From Heterodera schachtii (taxonomy: Eukaryota; Nematoda; Chromadorea; Rhabditida; Heteroderidae), in assembly GCA_023374025.1 (NCBI GenBank), contig SIJG01000053.1, forward strand, positions 620,001 to 684,000: a stretch of 64,000 nucleotides of DNA, read 5' to 3'. The translations under genes were made by a program, and so were the position numbers. The notes under the pieces are model-generated. The model was given only the letters and a program-made list of their open reading frames with translations, ran no database searches and was not told where the DNA came from. This document shows positions 38,316 through 52,535 of this stretch, one piece after another (the first letter of the stretch is position 1; each line of letters opens with the position of its first letter).

Positions 38316-41300
38316 ATGGATTATCCAACTGATCAGAAGGCTCGCGATGATAACAAAGCTATGAAAATAATGGAGGTCTTCTTTGGTTTTGATTTGTGTT
38401 TGTTTACACCTTTAATTTTAGAGAATGGGTTTTGCCCATGGCGAAGGACTTGGCAAAAACAAACAGGGGATAACGGCGCCGATTGAGCTCAGAAGCAGAA
38501 TTGGACGACGTGGACTCGGCATTGAAACGGAACAACAGCACAAAGCAAGTCGAATTCACCCAACAATCAGAGAGAGAGAGAGAGTCGAGTAGCCCTAAGA
38601 TTAACCAATAAATTCGGTACTTGTGCAGTTTACGCCCCATAAAATTTTTTTTTAAATTTCTAAAACTTTTTTTATAGGTTTTCGGGGTCGTTGATCACGA
38701 ATCTGAATTCAGAAGCATGCTATTTCGGTTTCCGAACCCGAATTCGAACATCTGCAAAATATTTTTTCCAAAATTGATTTTTACCGATTTTGAGTAACAA
38801 CCAATTCGTTGATTATTTTTGTTACATTTGCATTTTTACAGATGTTCGAATTCGGGATTCGAAATAGTACGATTCTGTGTTCATATTCTTGATCAACGAC
38901 CCCGAAAAAATTCTATGGGGCGTAAACTGCACAAGTACCATAAAGTCATACGAAAAAGTGAAAATTACAATCAGTTTTTACTGCTAATTGCAAGTGATAA
39001 AATTATATCATATTTAGGAATTTGAATCATTTTTGAACAACGAATTGGAAAATAAACCCGTGGAAGAAGCGCCGGAATGGCTGAAATGTGATGAAGAGCA
39101 ACGGAACTGCTTAATTGGTCAACTGAGTGACTCGTGGATAATGCTGGGCGCTGTATGTCATATTTCTGATTTGAATTTTTAGAGTAGGGGTCGAAAACCA
39201 AAGCGTGGGACCTTGTGATTTTTGTCAAAAAAATAAAGAAAAATTTCTGGGTTTTCCGTCTCTTTATTTTTGTCGACCCATACTCTAAAAAGCGTCTCGT
39301 TTTATTGTCATTAAAATTTTATGTAGCCTATCACAAAAGACGAGCAGTTGATGAAACAAGACAGATATTGTCCCAGCGAACAGATCGCTGAACTGATCGA
39401 AGCCAAAAATGTTTTCGATACAATGGACCGTAAGGAAGTGGAGGCGGCCAGGTCACGAGCCAACCCATACGAAACAGTTAAGGCAGGATTCTTCCAAAAC
39501 AGGTAAATGCGCATGCTTTTTGGCTTTTGTTTGGTGCATTCAAACTTATTATTACATCAATTTCCCAGTTTTGCAGAGCTGCGATGAAAACGGCAAACCT
39601 CGACAAAATATTCGATTGGCGTCTCAGCTGGGAATTTGACGATGAAAGGCGATTGGCCAAAAACCCTCTCAACGAAAATGAGCGTGACAACGTCGACAGG
39701 TGCGTTTTCAAGTTATTTTCTTGTTGAGTCGACCTTAAGGTTTTCTCCTCCTTTTTACTTCGCCGATGTTTGCGCGGGGCCCGGCGGATTCAGCGAATAT
39801 ATGTTGTGGCGGAAAGCCTTTTACAACGCCAAGGGATTCGGCTTTACTTTAACAGGTTTGAAATGATCCCTTTGTATTGAGGGAGTTGGTCTAAAAGAAA
39901 AGGGAGGGGAGGTCGAAATGACGGGAAAAATATAAAAAATATGTTGTTTTTTTTTGCTGTCCCACTTTTTTCCGAATTTGATCAAATGACAACATTGAAT
40001 TTAAGGAAAGGACGATTTCAAATTGGAACGATTCAAAGCCGCTTCATCTGATTACTTTGAGACATTTTATGGGGTCAATGAGGATGGGGACGTGACAAAT
40101 CCGGACAATTTGGAATCGTTGGAAAAATTTGTGAATGACCGCATCCACACCTGGTGGGAAGCATATTTTAAGATTGAAGCATTCCGATCATTTTCACTTA
40201 GGGGTCCATTTGGTGATGTGTGATGGCGGTTTTTCTGTCGATGGCCAGGAAAACCTTCAGGAGGTCCTTTCCAAACGCCTTTATCTGTGCCAATTCATTG
40301 TCGGCCTGTCTTTATGCCGTGCCGAAAGGCGTAAAGTCAAAGAGGAAAACGGAGAGGGAAATGCGAAAGTGGCGGAAAAGGGCGGCAACTTTCTGTGCAA
40401 ATTGTTCGATGTGTTCACCCCATTTTCGATGGGTCTTATTTATTTGATGTGAACAGAACATTTAAATCTTATAATACTTTAACTGTAACAAAATGATAGG
40501 GCGGAAAAAACAGCAAACTTTGGAATTGATATTTTAAGGAAAATAAATAATAGCGGGTCTTTGAAGTTCGTTAAACCGTTCCTTCGTCATTCCCCCTCTT
40601 TTGCAGGTATCTCTCTTTTGACCGTGTCTCTCTTCATAAACCGATCACTTCCCGACCCGCCAATTCTGAACGGTAATCCCATCAATCCTTTCCACATTTC
40701 TTTTAATTCTCATTTTAGATATATTTTTTGTGAAAATCTGAATTTATTTGGCTCCACAAAGGTCAAAAAATATTTGATGGAAGTGAATAAACGAATGGAA
40801 TCGATGGACAGGAAAAAGGAGGACATTATGGAATTGGTGCCTGATGAAGTGATCAGCGAAGACGACACTTTCATGGCGTACATTCGGCAAAGCATCGAAC
40901 AGTGAGAGATTCATTTTTCAAACATTGGGGAATTGACGACCTTTTCATTCTGTCAAGGACTGCTCGACGTCAAGTGTTTTATCTGAGGAAATACAAACAT
41001 TTCGCGGCCAACCCGGGCACATTCGACCAAGACCAGGCCAAACTGCGGGAGGAGGCGCTGAAATATTGGGAATTGCCGGACATTGAAAGGCCAAAAGACC
41101 CTACATATTTTAATCGGAAGAGAACGGCGGCACAAATGGACGAGGAGAGACAAATTTACCAAAACCAACGACCGGAAACTGCCAACGAAATGTTCAGGCG
41201 ATACAGCGGAGATGTAAGCACCAAATGCGAAGCGGAAAGAGACTAATGCTTTTGTATTTTCAAATTTTTAGAAGCTTTATTTTCCTATCAAACGACAAAT

Positions 41301-42149
41301 TGCGCGTTTTACGGAGGATGTGCTGAGGCGGTGCTCTGACACTGCTGAGTTGAGAGCACTTTTGATGCCTAAGTGTGACTCTGATGGTCCCGTGTTGTTG
41401 GTCTCCGTCGTGGGGGTCCTTTGTGCAATGATTCATTTTAAAATTCAATTACTTGTTCAGAACAGGACCATGCTGATGATGCATCGACGAAATGGCACAA
41501 ATTTTGAGGCTTTTCAGTCGGTTAAAGGGACATTTCCGAAGGCCACCGTTTTGCTTGCCATGTGCACAACGCTTTTCGAAGACACCGGCAAAAGCATGCA
41601 TCCGCTGGGCAATTGCCTTTGGGTTTTGGACGCGGCCGTACTTAACGAGGACAATGTCGCCAACTTCGACTTGAAGGCCAGAAACGCAGCCGCGCACAAA
41701 TTTGCAGCAGCAGTGAACCGATTGTATGTGCGGAGGGCAATTTTCGAAAGGAATCCAAACAAAGGGCGGCGCGGGGGCATGGAATTTTCGTGTTACACGT
41801 ACGGTACACAGCAAACCCACCAAGATAATGCATCTCCGTTAAGAAATGACACTTTTTCTGAGTTAATTGTTGCCGAACCAATGCGACTCAAAGCGCTGGC
41901 AGAACAGAAATTCATGATCCGACAATACAAAGGATGCCGAGTTGCTTTCCTCCCGGTTTGGGCACGTAATGACTGTCGAGACTCGCAAAATCCACCAAAA
42001 AAGTATTTTGTCGAGTGCCAAGGAGTGCGAATACAAAACGTGTTGAATCGTAAGTTTGGATCATCAAGGGATTGGCAATGATGAACTGTGCAGGGGTCCT
42101 GAAATCGGCAGGGAAGTGTGCCGATGCCTTTGCAAAACAAAATGAGTGA
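38316..42149 (+). CDS. cmtr-1: Cap-specific mRNA 2-prime-O-methyltransferase 1 (CMTR1)
   Basis: Methylates the first transcribed nucleotide (cap1). Fourteen exons: 38316-38375, 38422-38544, 39018-39152, 39327-39502, 39577-39699, 39740-39855, 40006-40153, 40202-40448, 40607-40672, 40719-40901, 40958-41213, 41272-41391, 41461-42049, 42094-42149; about 799 residues (human 835). A G-patch comes first ([15 protein letters not shown]). The RrmJ-type methyltransferase has the SAM site [12 protein letters not shown] and catalytic K-D-K residues in [27 protein letters not shown] and [14 protein letters not shown], followed by [13 protein letters not shown]. The C-terminal third is diverged. The intron 38545-39017 has a GC donor (gcaagt) and hosts a palindrome. 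Exons 7 and 8 join only if one G of the GGGG run at 40201-40204 is discounted. Human CMTR1 also has a WW domain, which I cannot see here. Confidence 0.93.
38616..38939. repeat. Palindromic MITE-like element related to family A
   Basis: Begins GGTACTTGTGCAGTTTACGC and ends with its reverse complement GCGTAAACTGCACAAGTACC. The termini resemble family A (GGTACTAGTGCAGTTGGTACG), and the internal TTTTCGGGGTCGTTGATCACG block matches the family A TTTTCGAGGTTGCTGATTATG block. It lies wholly inside the GC-AG intron of CMTR1. Confidence 0.85.
39176..39291. repeat. Short hairpin in CMTR1 intron 3
   Basis: TTTTTAGAGTAGGGGTCGA near 39176-39194 is complemented by TCGACCCATACTCTAAAAA near 39272-39290. A small imperfect palindrome of about 115 bases, perhaps a MITE remnant. 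Confidence 0.6.
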
Positions 42150-42261
42150 CGGCACTCTTTCGTTGGCTACGGACAGACAGACAGCACAGACTGAGCCAAA
42201 ATGACAAAAAAAAAAGCGACGGAATGACAGTCAATGAACCAAATAAAATTAAGCAAATTTT

Positions 42262-42696
42262 ATGCTGACTCGAAATGAGCGCAACCAAGAGGAAGTGAAG
42301 CCGAGGCCCGGGGTCACACCACAACAAAACCGATGCACAAATTTCTATGATTCTTTCGTGGGATACTTCTCGGAAGATATTAGGTCCATCGGGTGGATGG
42401 GTCTTAGAGTTAACTCTTTTGATGTTTTAAGAGCTTCCTACCCGGACGGCCATCCCCACAACGGCGCCATCACTTTTCATTGGAGCTGGGCACCCGATTT
42501 CTCATCAAACTTCACAGTGGAACACATACTGAACCCCGAGTTGGACCATCACCCGGCAGGACTCACAATGAGCACCGTCCGACGGTTAATTGGCATTTCC
42601 GAAACGGCGAAAAAGGAGGAAAGAACAGAGGAACAACTGAAGAGAGCGCAAAAGTTGGAAGCGGAGCCAACTGACGACTGTGAAACGGACGAGTGA
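42262..42696 (+). CDS. Hypothetical protein, 144 codons
   Basis: An ATG-initiated ORF begins 112 bases after the CMTR1 stop on the same strand. Composition is protein-like (NGAITFHWSWAPDF, HILNPELDHHPAGLTM), with a charged tail (KKEERTEEQLKRAQKLEAE). A possible intron with AG/gtccat donor and TTTTAAG acceptor (42384-42430) would remove about 16 residues and join EDI to RASYPDG. I do not recognise the family and cannot exclude that it is an exon of a larger gene. Confidence 0.45.
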   Translation: MLTRNERNQEEVKPRPGVTPQQNRCTNFYDSFVGYFSEDIRSIGWMGLRVNSFDVLRASYPDGHPHNGAITFHWSWAPDFSSNFTVEHILNPELDHHPAGLTMSTVRRLIGISETAKKEERTEEQLKRAQKLEAEPTDDCETDE

Positions 42697-43157
42697 CAAA
42701 TGACAGAATGACAATGGGTGGCGATTCATTCTTTTGCTTACATTTTCATATTACCCATTTCAATAAACGGATAGGCAGGGGATGCATTCCGTCATCAGTC
42801 ATTCCAGTCCGTCCCGGTTGAGAGGACCCCTTCCCCCCATACTTTGCCCCTCCCCTCCGTCTGCTGTCGGTGTTTGATCGGTCCCTCCATTTTTTACCCA
42901 ATTGTCCATTCATTTTTTGTTCTTCCCGAATAATGATGAATGTGGGACGGATGGATGGATAGATTGATTTGTTTAGTGTTTTGTGTGATTGGGCATTTCC
43001 CCCCCCCCCATTTTCCTTCTTTTTGATCGGTTCTTATACACCAATCAATACGTTACTTGTTGTCGGATTCTCCGTTTCGTTTGTCATTCGATTGCTTATC
43101 ATTTTGTCACCATTTAGCCCTGCATTTCCTTCCATTTTTCCTTTATTTTATTTTCCC
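42697..43157. other. Intergenic
   Basis: Polypyrimidine-rich sequence with a C run near 43001-43009. A long open frame across 42969-43412 is hydrophobic and translates intron and UTR sequence, so it is not called beyond the exon at 43158. Confidence 0.5.
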
Positions 43158-43983
43158 ATGCCCTTTACTTCTGTTGGCAAATGTCCCGCCTTTTCCGTCC
43201 ATTTCGTCGTCCTTTCCCTCACTTTGCTTTCTTTTCTCCTCCTAATGTTGTCCTCCATCGACGCCATTCGTTGCTTCACAGTTAAACCATTTGGGATTTT
43301 GTTTTTATTTTTGTGCTTTAACTTTCGAAGGGCTTTAAATTCGTCCGCGGGCAGAAATTTGGCGGGGACGAAACGGAATGTAAAGACGACAATGAATTCT
43401 GTTACAATGTGACGGCGGAGGCGGGGGTGATTTTCAAAGCATCGAAGGCCGGGTGTTCATATTACAGGTCACTGGGAAAACGAGCAACGAAAAATGTCAT
43501 CAAAAATTTAGAACCTTTTCGCCACTATTTTGGCATTTTTTTGTCACTATTTAGTTAATTATTTTGGGGTTTTTTGCCACTAAAAATCCTCGCCCTAGTC
43601 ATCAAAAACAAGAAATTTGCCGGCAATCTATTTAATTTATTTAATAATTTGCTCTAGTGAGTAAATAATTTGAAGAATTTTCGTAAATTTTACACTCGAT
43701 TTTGAAAAATTATGTGCATATGCGTTTTATATGCATATTTTTTGCATCCCTAATTATGAGCCCAAAACAAAAAAGTTGAATTAGAAACCCCCATTCTTCG
43801 AGATTGCCAATTTATTTCAGTGGGACGGGCAGTGGCTAATTTGACAATGACTTTTTTTTGTTCTAACATTGGCACTCTAACAGATGCCTGATATCCCGAA
43901 ATAAATGCATCAACACCGAAATCTCCGGAGTGCCCGTCAGTTTTTGCTGCTGTAACACTGAAGATTTGTGCAATGGACAGTGA
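43158..43983 (+). CDS. Secreted three-finger (Ly6/uPAR-like) cysteine-rich protein
   Basis: Three exons: 43158-43280, 43331-43467, 43884-43983, giving 119 residues in phase. A hydrophobic signal segment (FVVLSLTLLSFLLLMLSS) ends just before IRCFT, the usual first-cysteine context of a three-finger domain. Later cysteines fit the fold: TECKDDNEFCYNV, KAGCSYYRC, NKCINTE, and the terminal SFCCCNTEDLCNG with the CC...C.N ending typical of Ly6 folds. Such small secreted proteins are numerous in nematodes and have varied or unknown roles. There is no GPI signal or transmembrane helix after the domain. The start at 43158 is the nearest ATG giving a signal peptide. Confidence 0.75.
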
Positions 43984-44217
43984 AAGGAGAAACGATAATA
44001 AAACTGGACGACTCTCAATACATATTGTCATATTTTATATTAAAACAATTTTCAAGACAAAAACATTTAAATAATTGGGCCCGTAACGAGAGGCAAATTC
44101 TGATAAAATTAAAGCGAATTTTACGGAGTCTTTTTTCGAACTCGTTACAAGCCATCGGACATCCGTCCGCCTTTTCTCCATATCCGTATCATCCATCTCT
44201 TACAAAACATCGGCCGT

Positions 44218-45524
44218 TCAGTCGTCAAATGCGTCCATGCTTTGTCTTCCTCCGTTATTCAAAAGTTGGGTTTGCGCCACCGATTGAGTCGTTTGCTGGG
44301 GGGTGACGGCCTCAAATTCAAACAAACAGTTATTCATTGACAATGAGTCAACAAAATCAGAAGATTGACCTGCTGCTGTGAAGTGCCCTGGACACCGCTA
44401 ACGGGCGATTGACTTTGGTAATACTGAAAAACATTCGCAAATGGCAAAAAGTGTTTTGAACGACCACCTGCAATTGGTAGGCCATGGGACTGATCTTAAA
44501 CCCATATAATCTGAAAACATTGCAATTAGTCGAGTTGTTTGCCGGTGTGTCCGGAGGATGGACTTGCCTTGGCACGTACTGTTTGTTCGGACGTTTGGGT
44601 CTCAGTCCCGGGTGGACAAAGAAAAACATGTGAGGAAAGCCAGTGCCTTAAAGGGATGGGATGCTTTAAGTGAAGCGAAAAGAGTACCGCTGACCGAAAT
44701 AGGCACCATCGGTGTGCTGGTGCTTGGAAGAGCGCGGCACGTACACATCGCAGCAACGCGGACAATACACACGGACCATGCACTCCCCGACAACGTCAGA
44801 AAGACCTGAACCATGGAACAGTGAGGGGCCAACAGATAAAACACCAACCGATGGGAAGAACTGCCTGATTTTCGCAGTGTACCCGAGGGCATGTGCCAAA
44901 CTCCTCATTCTTCCACTTCTCCATCATTTGCTGGATGCCACGATTAGTTAGAACATAACGTGCATGTATCAGTCCGTATAGCATCTAAGTCAATGAGTAG
45001 AGCTGGGGAAAATGTGTATCATACGGTCCAGAGCCAAAAACCGGAACAGGACAAAACACAGCCGCCGAAACACAGCCGCCCAAAACACAGGTCTTGAAAG
45101 ATTAAATATGCCTCTTTTCCCCATTTTTTTTAGTTTTAAACCAATTTAAACGATTGAAAAAGTATTTTTGAGTTTGTCTTCGATAATAAAGTAGTTTTTT
45201 TTTCTTTTTGGCTCTGGACCAATGATACACATTTACCAATGTTAGAGTGCTTTTTTACCTCTGCCGCCTGCTCCACCAAATCCGACTGTCCCTCCTCATA
45301 GTCATCATCTGGTTCTAAATCCAAAATCATGTCGAGAGCCTGTCGAAAGTGCGGCACTTGTTCAGAAAGTCCAGTCAAATTGAAGCGGTCTTGGATGTAC
45401 TCCTCGTCAACCTACAATAAAATATCAAGATTTTTATTATATGTCAGAAAACTTCGCAAAAGAAGTCATTGCCACGCAAACCACAAAACCAAGAGATCCA
45501 AGAAACTTCTTCGGAACTGCTCAT
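44218..45524 (-). CDS. kin-10: Casein kinase 2 regulatory subunit beta
   Basis: Regulatory dimer of the CK2 holoenzyme. Eight exons (minus): 45454-45524, 45259-45411, 44849-44984, 44695-44805, 44568-44646, 44468-44510, 44370-44423, 44218-44310, about 246 residues (human 215; the extra is a glutamine-rich tail). Conserved: [51 protein letters not shown], zinc ligands CPRVHC and [33 protein letters not shown]. The intron 44511-44567 has a GC donor (gcaagt). Exon 1 lacks one T (a GGTTGCG where GGTTTGCG is needed near 45478-45484), which breaks the frame after WFCG; exon 2 and everything after are intact, so I favour a sequence error over a pseudogene. The tail exons are inferred from phase. Confidence 0.93.
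45012..45234. repeat. MITE-like inverted repeat in CK2 beta intron 2
   Basis: TGTGTATCATACGGTCCAGA at about 45014-45033 is complemented by TCTGGACCAATGATACACA near 45212-45230. The loop holds two short GCCGCC repeats (ACACAGCCGCC). No ORF. Confidence 0.75.
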
Positions 45525-45951
45525 TCTAAGTCACAACCAATCTAAAGAACAAATAGGCTATGTATTAAGCCATGCTTGCAGACTCAAAAATCATCGAATT
45601 TGGTATTTTATATTAAAAAAAACACAATAGGATTTATAAATTTAACATTGAAACTGTTAAAATTTCAAACAGTTTGTCATTCAACTACTAATTTTAGCTT
45701 CAAATTTTATGATTTTTTCGAGAGACTGGTGGGAGCGAAAATTAAAAAAAAAAAGAAAATTGTTGCATTTGTGAAAAATCATTTTAAAATTTCTTTTTAA
45801 ATTTTTAAACTTTTATGTTACTTAATATCCATTAATACACTAAATTGTACATAATAATTATACAGCCATTTTAAAAATGCCATTCCTTTTCTTTAAAGGT
45901 CCAAGTGTAGCACAGCAGAATTAGTTACGTTTTGACAACTCATTGTCAAGA
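45525..45951. promoter_or_regulatory. Divergent upstream region, CK2 beta / DDX18
   Basis: 427 AT-rich bases with A and T runs between two divergent start codons. No specific element can be defended. Confidence 0.35.
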
Positions 45952-48864
45952 ATGCTTGCTGGAGCCGTCGAAAAAAAAGTTTTCAAGCGGAAATTGGAGC
46001 GGTTTAAACGTTGTCCAGTAAAGAAAAGGGATTCTCAATGCAACGAAGATGAGAAGGAAGCGAAAAAATTGGTGGAGAGTGATGCACAATGTTCGGCAGA
46101 TGACCAAAATGAAGCAAATAAAATGGAAAACAATGAAGCGAAATTTAATGAAGAACCGAAGGTAAATTAGCCGTTATTTTCCGAGCCGAAAATGTTTGGA
46201 TACGGAAACAATTTGTGTTTTTCATAAAACAAATTAGGTAACCAACCAACTTATGAACTTTAAACCAAGGGATCTGTCTATTAAAGCAAAACATGTTTGA
46301 CATATTTTTAAATTTCAGCAAGTGCAAGCGAAGTCATCTATTCTCACCGACACTCCCTTCTCCTCTCTGAAGGGGCGTGTGTCTGATGCCACACTGAGTG
46401 CCATTGAAGAGATGGGTTTCGAACGGATGACTGAAATCCAAGCCAAAAGCATTCCGCCCCTTCTGGAGGTCGTATGGATGCAACACGGAAAGTTGTCCAC
46501 TTTTGCATTGCCAACTGTTCCAGGGAAAGGATGTGCTCGGATCCGCAAAGACGGGGAGTGGCAAAACATTGGCATTTCTCATTCCGTCGATTGAATTGTT
46601 GCTGAGAAATGGGTGGAAACAGCAACAAGGTGAAGCGAATTCAATGGCCAGCTTCGAAAATCACTTCTCCTTCCCAGGCACTGGTGTTCTTATTGTGTCG
46701 CCAACACGCGAATTGTCAATGCAAACGTACGGAGTTCTCTATGAATTGATGGAGAAACACCCGAACATTTCCCACGGGCTCGTGATGGGCGGCGCAAATC
46801 GCCAAAATGAGGAGAAACGACTCGCTGGAGGCGTTGCCATTCTCGTTGCAACTCCTGGCCGACTACTCGATCATTTGCAGGTTTTAGTTACTCACAATCA
46901 GATATCAAATAAAAGCGGGGTGGACAGCATTCATTTCCCATTATTTAATGCTTCAGAATACATCCAATTTTGTTGTGCGCAATTTGAAGTGTTTAATTGT
47001 CGACGAGGCTGACCGAATTTTCGACATTGGATTTGAGCAGGAAATGCACCAAATCGTCAAATTGTTGCCAAAGAAACGGCAGAGCATGCTTTTCTCCGCC
47101 ACATGTTCGCCCAAAGTTGACGAGTTGGTAAAGACTGCGCTGAAAACGGACCCAATGAAAATCGGAGTGATGGAGCAGCAGAGGGACCCAAATGACATGG
47201 CCACGGTTGAGGGGTTGGAGCAGGTCAGCGAATGGATTCTAGCGGACTCTGTCATTTAAATGCAATTTTTTGTTGAAATTGTTTTGCTTGTAAATATTCA
47301 AATAAATCTTTTTGTCCATCCGATCTAAATAATTACTTTTTAGGGTTACGTCGTTTGTCCTTCCGAAAAACGTTTTCTTCTGCTTTTCACTTTTTTGAAG
47401 AAAAACCGGAACAAAAAGGTGCTTTTTTATGTTTTGCTCTTTTATCCCATCCCCATTTTCGATTATGGTCTTTTTTTCGTCTTGTGCCTCCGTCAGATTC
47501 CATAGCGACTTGCTCAACTTCATCGACCTTCCCGTCATGAACATTCATGTCCGTCTCCCATGTCGTCTTTCATTTTCCTTTTTTTTCTCTCTTAGGGGAA
47601 GTTGAAACAGCAGCAACGGACGCGGACATTCTTCCAATTTTGTCAGGCTTCCGCTGGCACTTTGCTGTGCACTGATGTCGCCGCTCGTGGTTTGGACATT
47701 CCCCGTGTCGATTGGATTGTGCAAGTCGGTCTTTTTTACCATCCCCTCTGTATATTTATTTTTCATTTTGTCACGGCGGTGGTATTATTGACCCAAACAT
47801 AACCGGAAAACGAGCAATTTCTAAAGATCGAAGAAATTACTTTCGTGTAAATCTTTTTGGATATACCAACTGAAATTACACCTGAAAATTTGTACTTTTT
47901 CCAATTTTGTTTTTTTAATTTCAAAGCCGTGGAGAAGAAGCAGGAATTCGCAGCCGTACTTCGCCAAAATAAACAAAATAAAATGCATATTTTTGCCATT
48001 ATTGGGTCAATTTTCCAAAATAAAGTTGGGGTCCTGGGCCCGTTCTCCTCTCCTTGGTTATGGGCCTGGTTATCCACATTTTTTGCCAGTATGATCCGCC
48101 AGATGAGCCTCGTGAGTACATTCACCGGGTGGGAAGGACGGCGCGCGGTGACACGGGCACAGGACACGCTCTGCTCATTTTGAGGCCGGAAGAGCTTGGC
48201 TTCCTTCGCTTTCTCAAAGTTGGCAATGGCAAATTTAAAAAACAAATTTTATTGGCAGGCAGCGAAAGTGACGCTTAATGAATACGAATTCTCGTGGAAT
48301 AAATTGGCCAATATTCAACCTCAACTGGAGGAAGTGATATCGCGAAATTATTACTTGAACAAATCGGCCCGAGAGGCGTACAAGTGGGCTACAAACGAAT
48401 GCCGTAGCCTGGGGAAAAGCCGCCCTCTTTTCGTTTGGAACCAAAAACGGATAGGGATCGTAAATTTTGCTTTTTCTCTCCCCCTCATTTGAAAATTGTG
48501 CCCTTTGGCTACGGATTGTCGATTCGTTTTTTACAGATTGTTTAAGGGGTTACATTCGGGCATATGACTCACATTCACTGAAAAAGATTTACAATGTGAA
48601 CACATTGGATCTCGTTCAAGTCAGTTTTCCCGAAACATTGTGAAAATTTAGAGAATTCATTTTTGAAAGGTGTGCAAATCATTTGGCTTCGAAACGCCTC
48701 CCTTCGTCGATTTGCCTGTGTCCAACAAACCGAAGCTGAAGCAGGACAAAGCGAGGCTTATGGGCGCGGGGATGAAGCGGAAAAGGGCGAACATTGCATT
48801 TGTGGAAGGAGGGAATAAAAAGAGGGAACATTTCGGAACAAATAAAGGCGAAAAACGAACTTAG
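45952..48864 (+). CDS. DEAD-box RNA helicase DDX18 (Has1)
   Basis: Nucleolar helicase of large-subunit ribosome assembly. Twelve exons: 45952-46161, 46319-46468, 46524-46629, 46678-46880, 46957-47223, 47344-47418, 47462-47548, 47596-47724, 48090-48218, 48259-48403, 48537-48619, 48670-48864, about 592 residues (human 670, with a longer N-terminus). Motifs in order: GFERMTEIQ (Q motif), AKTGSGKT (I), PTRELSMQT (Ia), [10 protein letters not shown] (Ib), VDEADRIFD (II), FSAT (III), [24 protein letters not shown] (V), [10 protein letters not shown] (VI), then the Has1-specific [13 protein letters not shown] and [13 protein letters not shown]. The N-terminus is basic and acidic. The acceptor before exon 7 lacks AG (TTTTCG/ATTATGG). 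The donor of exon 10 is chosen to restore frame and is uncertain. Confidence 0.95.
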
Positions 48865-49822
48865 AACAAAAGAGCGAAAAGGGGGACGGAGATGCAAATC
48901 CAAAGCTCGCAGTTTAAAAATTGGAATTTTCAAATTCGAGATCTCCGGAATTGTCTTTGGAAATTTGTTGTTTTTGTATTGCCATTTTTCACTTGTAATA
49001 TGCTGAACTAACGAAAGTTTGTTATGCGTCGCTTTTGTCAATTACTAAAAAACGGAATTCAAGGCAAATGACTTAAAGGTTTAAAGTCTTTGACTGGAAT
49101 AACAGGATAATAGCAGACAGTTCATGAATAATTTTGGGCGTTATTTAAAAAGTGGTCCTTTTTTGAAAAAAATTTCTAAACTTAATTCATGCAATTTACC
49201 TAATAAGATTAATCAATTAAAATTATAATTACAATGCAACAAATTAACAAAAGCTTTAAAAACAGACAATCCTTTAGCCCTAGCATTCAAAAGAAAAATT
49301 TATTCATACATATATGATTCAGTCAATTTTACACTGGTTTGAAATCCATCCCTTTTTGGCTACGTTTTCTCAAAGCCATTTTGTTAGAACAATGGTGCAG
49401 CCAAAAAAAGCATCACGAAGTAAACGTCGTTTTTTACATCATTAAAATGAAGAGATAGTACGCCAAATGAGAGAAATTACAAAGAAAAAGAGAAACGACG
49501 AGATAGTACTTGGCTTTTCTCTGCACAGTGGAGTTGACGCATAGTGCTTCAGTCAATTGGAATTTGTTGATCTATGATATCTTGCTTACTTTAAATTTCA
49601 TCATTTTTTCTTAAGTCGATTTGACTGATATGTAAATTGTGTCCATTTTCTTGCATTTTGTGGTACTAACTTTGTTTTTTAAATTCTTGTTTTCATCTTT
49701 TGCCTCGAATTCATTTTCTATACGTTTGACCTTTTAACTGTGATTTATTTACTGTTTTTTGTATTGTTTTTTTTATTTTTTGCGACTTAAATTTCCTATT
49801 TTAGCTCTGTTCAACATAAATT
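48865..49822. other. Intergenic, DDX18 to RPT6
   Basis: About 960 AT-rich bases. T runs precede the RPT6 start near 49767-49800 (a possible trans-splice zone at TTTTAG, 49799-49804). No coding or RNA gene seen. Confidence 0.4.
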
Positions 49823-52150
<2,328 letters not shown>

Positions 52151-52535
52151 GCGGAGAACAAAGGACGAATTCGAAATGGAGAGAGGAGAAACCGAACGAT
52201 CGGACCTTTTGACCTAATGGATGAATGAATGATTCTCCGAAATTTACGCTTTGTAAGAAAATATTATTCGATCTGAACAATGGATGGACTTTGGTTATTC
52301 TGCTCCAAGCTAAAAATATAATTGCTTTGTTATTTTCACTTTCTTTGTTTTGTTGTACTAACGACTCCAATCGTCCAGCATTTTTCAAAGCCAAAAGAAG
52401 TTGCAAGCGACAAAACTTGTAAAAGGTGCAGTAACTTTAGTATTATAGTCGATAAACAGGAATAAGGCGAATAGATTGGTGGGAAAATTCAGTGTCGAAT
52501 ATTTTTGTCGACCAGTTTTTCGTGCCAAGTCGGGA
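52151..52535. other. Intergenic, RPT6 to RCCD1-like gene
   Basis: 385 bases between same-strand genes, a spacing compatible with an operon. No other feature. Confidence 0.4.

Noticed and set aside
42969..43412. 147-codon hydrophobic ORF
   Set aside because: It reads through polypyrimidine sequence and an intron; only the part from 43158 fits a signal-peptide exon.
45454..45524. CK2 beta as a pseudogene
   Set aside because: Only one homopolymer indel in exon 1; all other exons and splice sites are intact, so a sequence error is simpler.
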